A DNA stretch of 6,199 nt, taken from the NCBI GenBank assembly GCA_012514545.1, contig JAAZAC010000255.1, forward strand, positions 1-6,199, in the 5' to 3' direction. Positions within the stretch are counted from its first letter, which is position 1; the number at the start of each line of letters is the position of its first letter. Made by a program: the position numbers and the translations under genes. Source of the stretch: Actinomycetales bacterium. GTDB taxonomy: Bacteria; Actinomycetota; Actinomycetes; Actinomycetales; Cellulomonadaceae. The notes beneath the pieces were generated by a model, which searched no databases, had not been told where the DNA came from, and saw only the letters and a list, made by a program, of their open reading frames with translations. Below are positions 4,130 through 6,199 of the stretch, piece after piece.

Positions 4130-5497
4130 ATGGACGTCCCCCGACCGTTCGCCGCGGTCCGGGAGATGGTGGACGAGGCGGCGCGCCGGTCGCCCGCACG
4201 CCTGACGCTCTCCGCGTTCGCGGCGATCATCGTCGTGGTCACCGGCCTCCTCAGCCTCCCGACCGCCGCCGCCGACGGCGCCCGCACCTCGTTCGCCGAC
4301 GCCCTCTTCACCGCGGTGTCGGCCGTGTGCGTCACGGGGCTGACCGTCGTCGAGACCGGAACCCACTGGTCGGTGTTCGGCCAGGCGGTCATCCTCGTCG
4401 GGATCTGGGTCGGCGGGCTCGGCGTCATGACGCTCGCCTCCGTGCTCGGCCTCGCCGTCTCGCGACGCATCGGGCTCACGCAGAAGCTCCTCGCCGCCGG
4501 CGAGGTCGGCAGCGCGCTCGGCGAGGTCGGCTCCCTCATCCGAGTCGTCGTCATCACGTCGCTGACGATCCAGACCGGGATCGCGCTCGTCCTCGTGCCG
4601 CGGTTCGTCCAGCTCGGCGAGAGCATCGGCGACGCGCTCTGGCACGGCGCGTTCTACGCGGTCTCGGCGTTCAACAACGCGGGCTTCGTCCCGACGCCGG
4701 AGGGCCTGGTCCCGTACGTGGGCGACTGGTGGGTGTGCCTGCCGATCGCGCTGGGCGTGTTCGTCGGCTCCCTGGGCTTCCCCGTGATCTTCAACCTGTC
4801 GCGCACGCGCTGGCGGTGGGCCGACCTCACGCTGCACAGCAAGATGACGATCAGCGTCTCGCTCGTCCTGCTCGGCGCGACGACCCTCCTCCTCGGCGCG
4901 ATGGAGTGGGGCAACCCCGCCACGCTCGGCGGGCTCGACGGCGACGACCGCGTGCTCGCCTCCCTCGTGGCGGGCGTCATGCCGCGCTCGGGCGGGCTGA
5001 GCACGATCGACGTCGGCGGGATGCACGAGGCGAGCTGGCTGCTCACGGACGCGGTCATGTTCATCGGCGGCGGCAGCGCGTCGACGGCGGGCGGCATCAA
5101 GGTGACGACCCTGGGCGTCCTGCTCCTCGCCATCGTCGCGGAGGCGCGCGGCGACCGGGACATGGAGGCCTTCGGGCGCCGCATCCCGCGCGAGAGCCTC
5201 CGGCTCGCGGTCGCGGTGACGATCGTCAGCGCCTCGATGGTCCTCGTCGCCGCCCTGCTCGTGCTGGAGATGACCGGGGAGAGCCTCGACGTCGTCCTGT
5301 TCGAGGTGATCTCCGCGTTCGCGACGGTCGGCCTGACGACCGGGCTCACGCCCGAGCTGCCCGACGCCGCGAAGTACGTCCTCGCCGCGCTGATGTTCGC
5401 CGGCCGGACGGGCACCATTACCGTGGCGGCGGCGCTCGCCCTGCGCGACCGGCGCAGGGTGATCCGCTACCCCGAGGAGAGGCCGATCATTGGCTGA
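4130..5497 (+). CDS. trkH: TrkH/KtrB-family potassium uptake channel subunit
   Basis: A 455-residue integral membrane protein, nearer KtrB than E. coli TrkH in length. It forms the K+ (possibly Na+-coupled) conducting subunit in the cytoplasmic membrane. Four membrane-pore-membrane repeats are visible, each with a filter loop: SAVCVTGLT (G70), SAFNNAGF (G185), MPRSGGLST (about 284-292) and SAFATVGLTTG (G401). The intramembrane gate loop GGGSASTAGGIK (313-324) is the hallmark of the family. The cytoplasmic N-terminus is about 24 residues and basic. The ATG at 4130 is chosen because GGGAGG (4119-4124) sits 5 nt before it; the GTG at 4124 overlaps that ribosome site. The downstream trkA-type gene overlaps by 8 bp, so the two are translated as a unit and form one transporter. 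I see no clear promoter in the 93-bp gap before it. Confidence 0.95.
   Translation: MDVPRPFAAVREMVDEAARRSPARLTLSAFAAIIVVVTGLLSLPTAAADGARTSFADALFTAVSAVCVTGLTVVETGTHWSVFGQAVILVGIWVGGLGVMTLASVLGLAVSRRIGLTQKLLAAGEVGSALGEVGSLIRVVVITSLTIQTGIALVLVPRFVQLGESIGDALWHGAFYAVSAFNNAGFVPTPEGLVPYVGDWWVCLPIALGVFVGSLGFPVIFNLSRTRWRWADLTLHSKMTISVSLVLLGATTLLLGAMEWGNPATLGGLDGDDRVLASLVAGVMPRSGGLSTIDVGGMHEASWLLTDAVMFIGGGSASTAGGIKVTTLGVLLLAIVAEARGDRDMEAFGRRIPRESLRLAVAVTIVSASMVLVAALLVLEMTGESLDVVLFEVISAFATVGLTTGLTPELPDAAKYVLAALMFAGRTGTITVAAALALRDRRRVIRYPEERPIIG
5474..5482 (+). promoter_or_regulatory. Ribosome binding site deciding the TTG start of trkA
   Basis: GAGGAGAGG lies inside the end of trkH, 7 nt before the TTG at 5490. 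It is the strongest Shine-Dalgarno sequence near any possible start in this frame and fixes the otherwise unobvious TTG start. Confidence 0.75.
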
Positions 5498-6199
5498 CAG
5501 CTACGCCGGACACGCGGGCGCCGTCCCCGGGCGCCCCTCGAAGCCGGAGAAGGACACCCGCAGCGCGGGCACGCTCGTCGTCGGCCTGGGCCGGTTCGGC
5601 TCGGCGATCGCGCTCACCCTGGAGCGGCTGGGCCACGACGTCCTCGCGGCCGAGCGCGACCCCGAGAAGGTGGCGCAGTACACGGGCCGGTTCCCGCTGG
5701 TCGAGGCGGACTGCACGAACCCGGAGGCGCTCGTCCAGCTCGGCGTCGCCGAGTTCCAGGTCGCGGTCGTCGGGGTGGGCACCGCGCTCGAGGCGAGCGT
5801 GCTCATCGCCGGCAACCTCGTGGACCTCGAGGTGCCGCAGATCTGGGCCAAGGCGATCTCCCCGGAGCACGCGCGCATCCTGCGCCGCATCGGCGTGCAC
5901 CACGTGGTGCTGCCGGAGGCGGACGCGGGCAACCGGGTGGCGCACCTCGTCTCGGGCAAGCTGCTCGACTACATCGAGGTCGAGGACGACTTCACGATCG
6001 TGAAGATGCGCCCGCCGCGCGAGCTGCAGGGCTTCACCATCGGGCAGGCGCAGGTGCGCAAGAAGTACGGCGTGACGATCCTCGGCGTGAAGCCGCCGGG
6101 CGAGGACTTCGTCTACGCGACCGACGAGACCCGCGTCTCCGCGAACGACATCCTCATCGTCTCCGGGCACGCCGACCTGCTCGAGCGGTTCGCCGCGCG
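5490..6199 (+). CDS. trkA: TrkA/KtrA-family NAD-binding regulatory subunit (partial, runs off window)
   Basis: 236 codons are visible with no stop before the window edge. The protein is the cytosolic RCK-type ring subunit that binds nucleotides (ATP/ADP or NAD(H)) and gates the adjacent TrkH/KtrB channel. After a 27-residue hydrophilic N-terminal extension, the Rossmann domain begins with TLVVGLGRFGSAIA (GxGxxG, G32-G37) and carries the acidic end of strand 2 in LAAERDPEKV (E55, D57). Further RCK features are EADCTNPE and VLPEADAGNRVAHL. From about residue 168 the TrkA_C domain follows (GFTIGQAQVRKKYGV to DILIVSGHADLLERF). Length already matches a complete KtrA of about 220-240 residues, so the stop is probably only a few codons away. 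TTG is the start, within an 8-bp overlap with trkH; no ATG or GTG exists before the Rossmann core. Confidence 0.92.
   Translation, partial: MADSYAGHAGAVPGRPSKPEKDTRSAGTLVVGLGRFGSAIALTLERLGHDVLAAERDPEKVAQYTGRFPLVEADCTNPEALVQLGVAEFQVAVVGVGTALEASVLIAGNLVDLEVPQIWAKAISPEHARILRRIGVHHVVLPEADAGNRVAHLVSGKLLDYIEVEDDFTIVKMRPPRELQGFTIGQAQVRKKYGVTILGVKPPGEDFVYATDETRVSANDILIVSGHADLLERFAA

Noticed and set aside
2832..4199. 455-codon minus-strand frame overlapping acuC
   Set aside because: Frame-shifted shadow of acuC; the true frame holds every HDAC catalytic residue.
4046..5026. 326-codon minus-strand frame antisense to trkH
   Set aside because: Asp/Arg/Glu/His-rich antisense shadow with no start context or domain.
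4066..6003. 645-codon plus-strand frame across trkH and trkA
   Set aside because: Shadow in the +1 frame; it has no membrane segments, while the overlapping frames encode complete TrkH and TrkA motifs.
5487..6170. 227-codon minus-strand frame antisense to trkA
   Set aside because: Antisense shadow; the plus strand holds an intact RCK domain protein.

Overview
The window looks like ordinary chromosome from a very GC-rich actinobacterium (order Micrococcales, perhaps Cellulomonadaceae or Promicromonosporaceae; this placement is inference from composition and gene content). GC-rich third codon positions, GTG and TTG starts, leaderless TANNNT promoters, a small Rex repressor and the 32-residue actinobacterial ribosomal protein bS22 all fit. 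There are nine genes, two cut by the window edges. I see no CRISPR array, tRNA or rRNA gene, insertion sequence, phage gene or sign of recent transfer.

Layout. The end of a YceI-family gene (1-120, +) meets, across a strong two-way hairpin, the end of a minus-strand operon: a glutaredoxin-like gene followed by rex (1219 down to 189). The two genes overlap by 4 bp inside a 15-bp tandem repeat. Divergent from that operon, with only 34 bp between start codons and both genes apparently leaderless, is a HAD-IB phosphatase (1254-2090, +). The phosphatase meets bS22 (2283-2185, -) across a 94-bp gap holding three hairpins. Upstream of bS22 on the same strand lies a 73-residue excisionase-type helix-turn-helix protein (2680-2459), whose promoter carries an array of 9-bp direct repeats. 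Upstream again is an AcuC-type class I deacetylase (4036-2843, -), also apparently leaderless. Divergent from acuC is a potassium uptake operon: the TrkH/KtrB channel subunit (4130-5497, +) and, overlapping it by 8 bp from a TTG start, the TrkA/KtrA nucleotide-binding regulator (5490 to past the window end).

How the genes fit together. Rex senses the NADH/NAD+ ratio and is co-transcribed with a thiol-redox protein, a plausible redox unit. In Streptomyces rex heads an operon with hem genes; here a hairpin and a convergent gene follow it. bS22 and the small HTH gene are also neighbours in mycobacteria, which suggests an old conserved block. The two potassium genes form one ion-uptake system. 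I find no novel multi-gene system. The most interesting signals are regulatory: the 9-bp direct-repeat array before the HTH gene, the repeat-embedded grx-rex junction, and three leaderless promoters with the same -10-to-start spacing.
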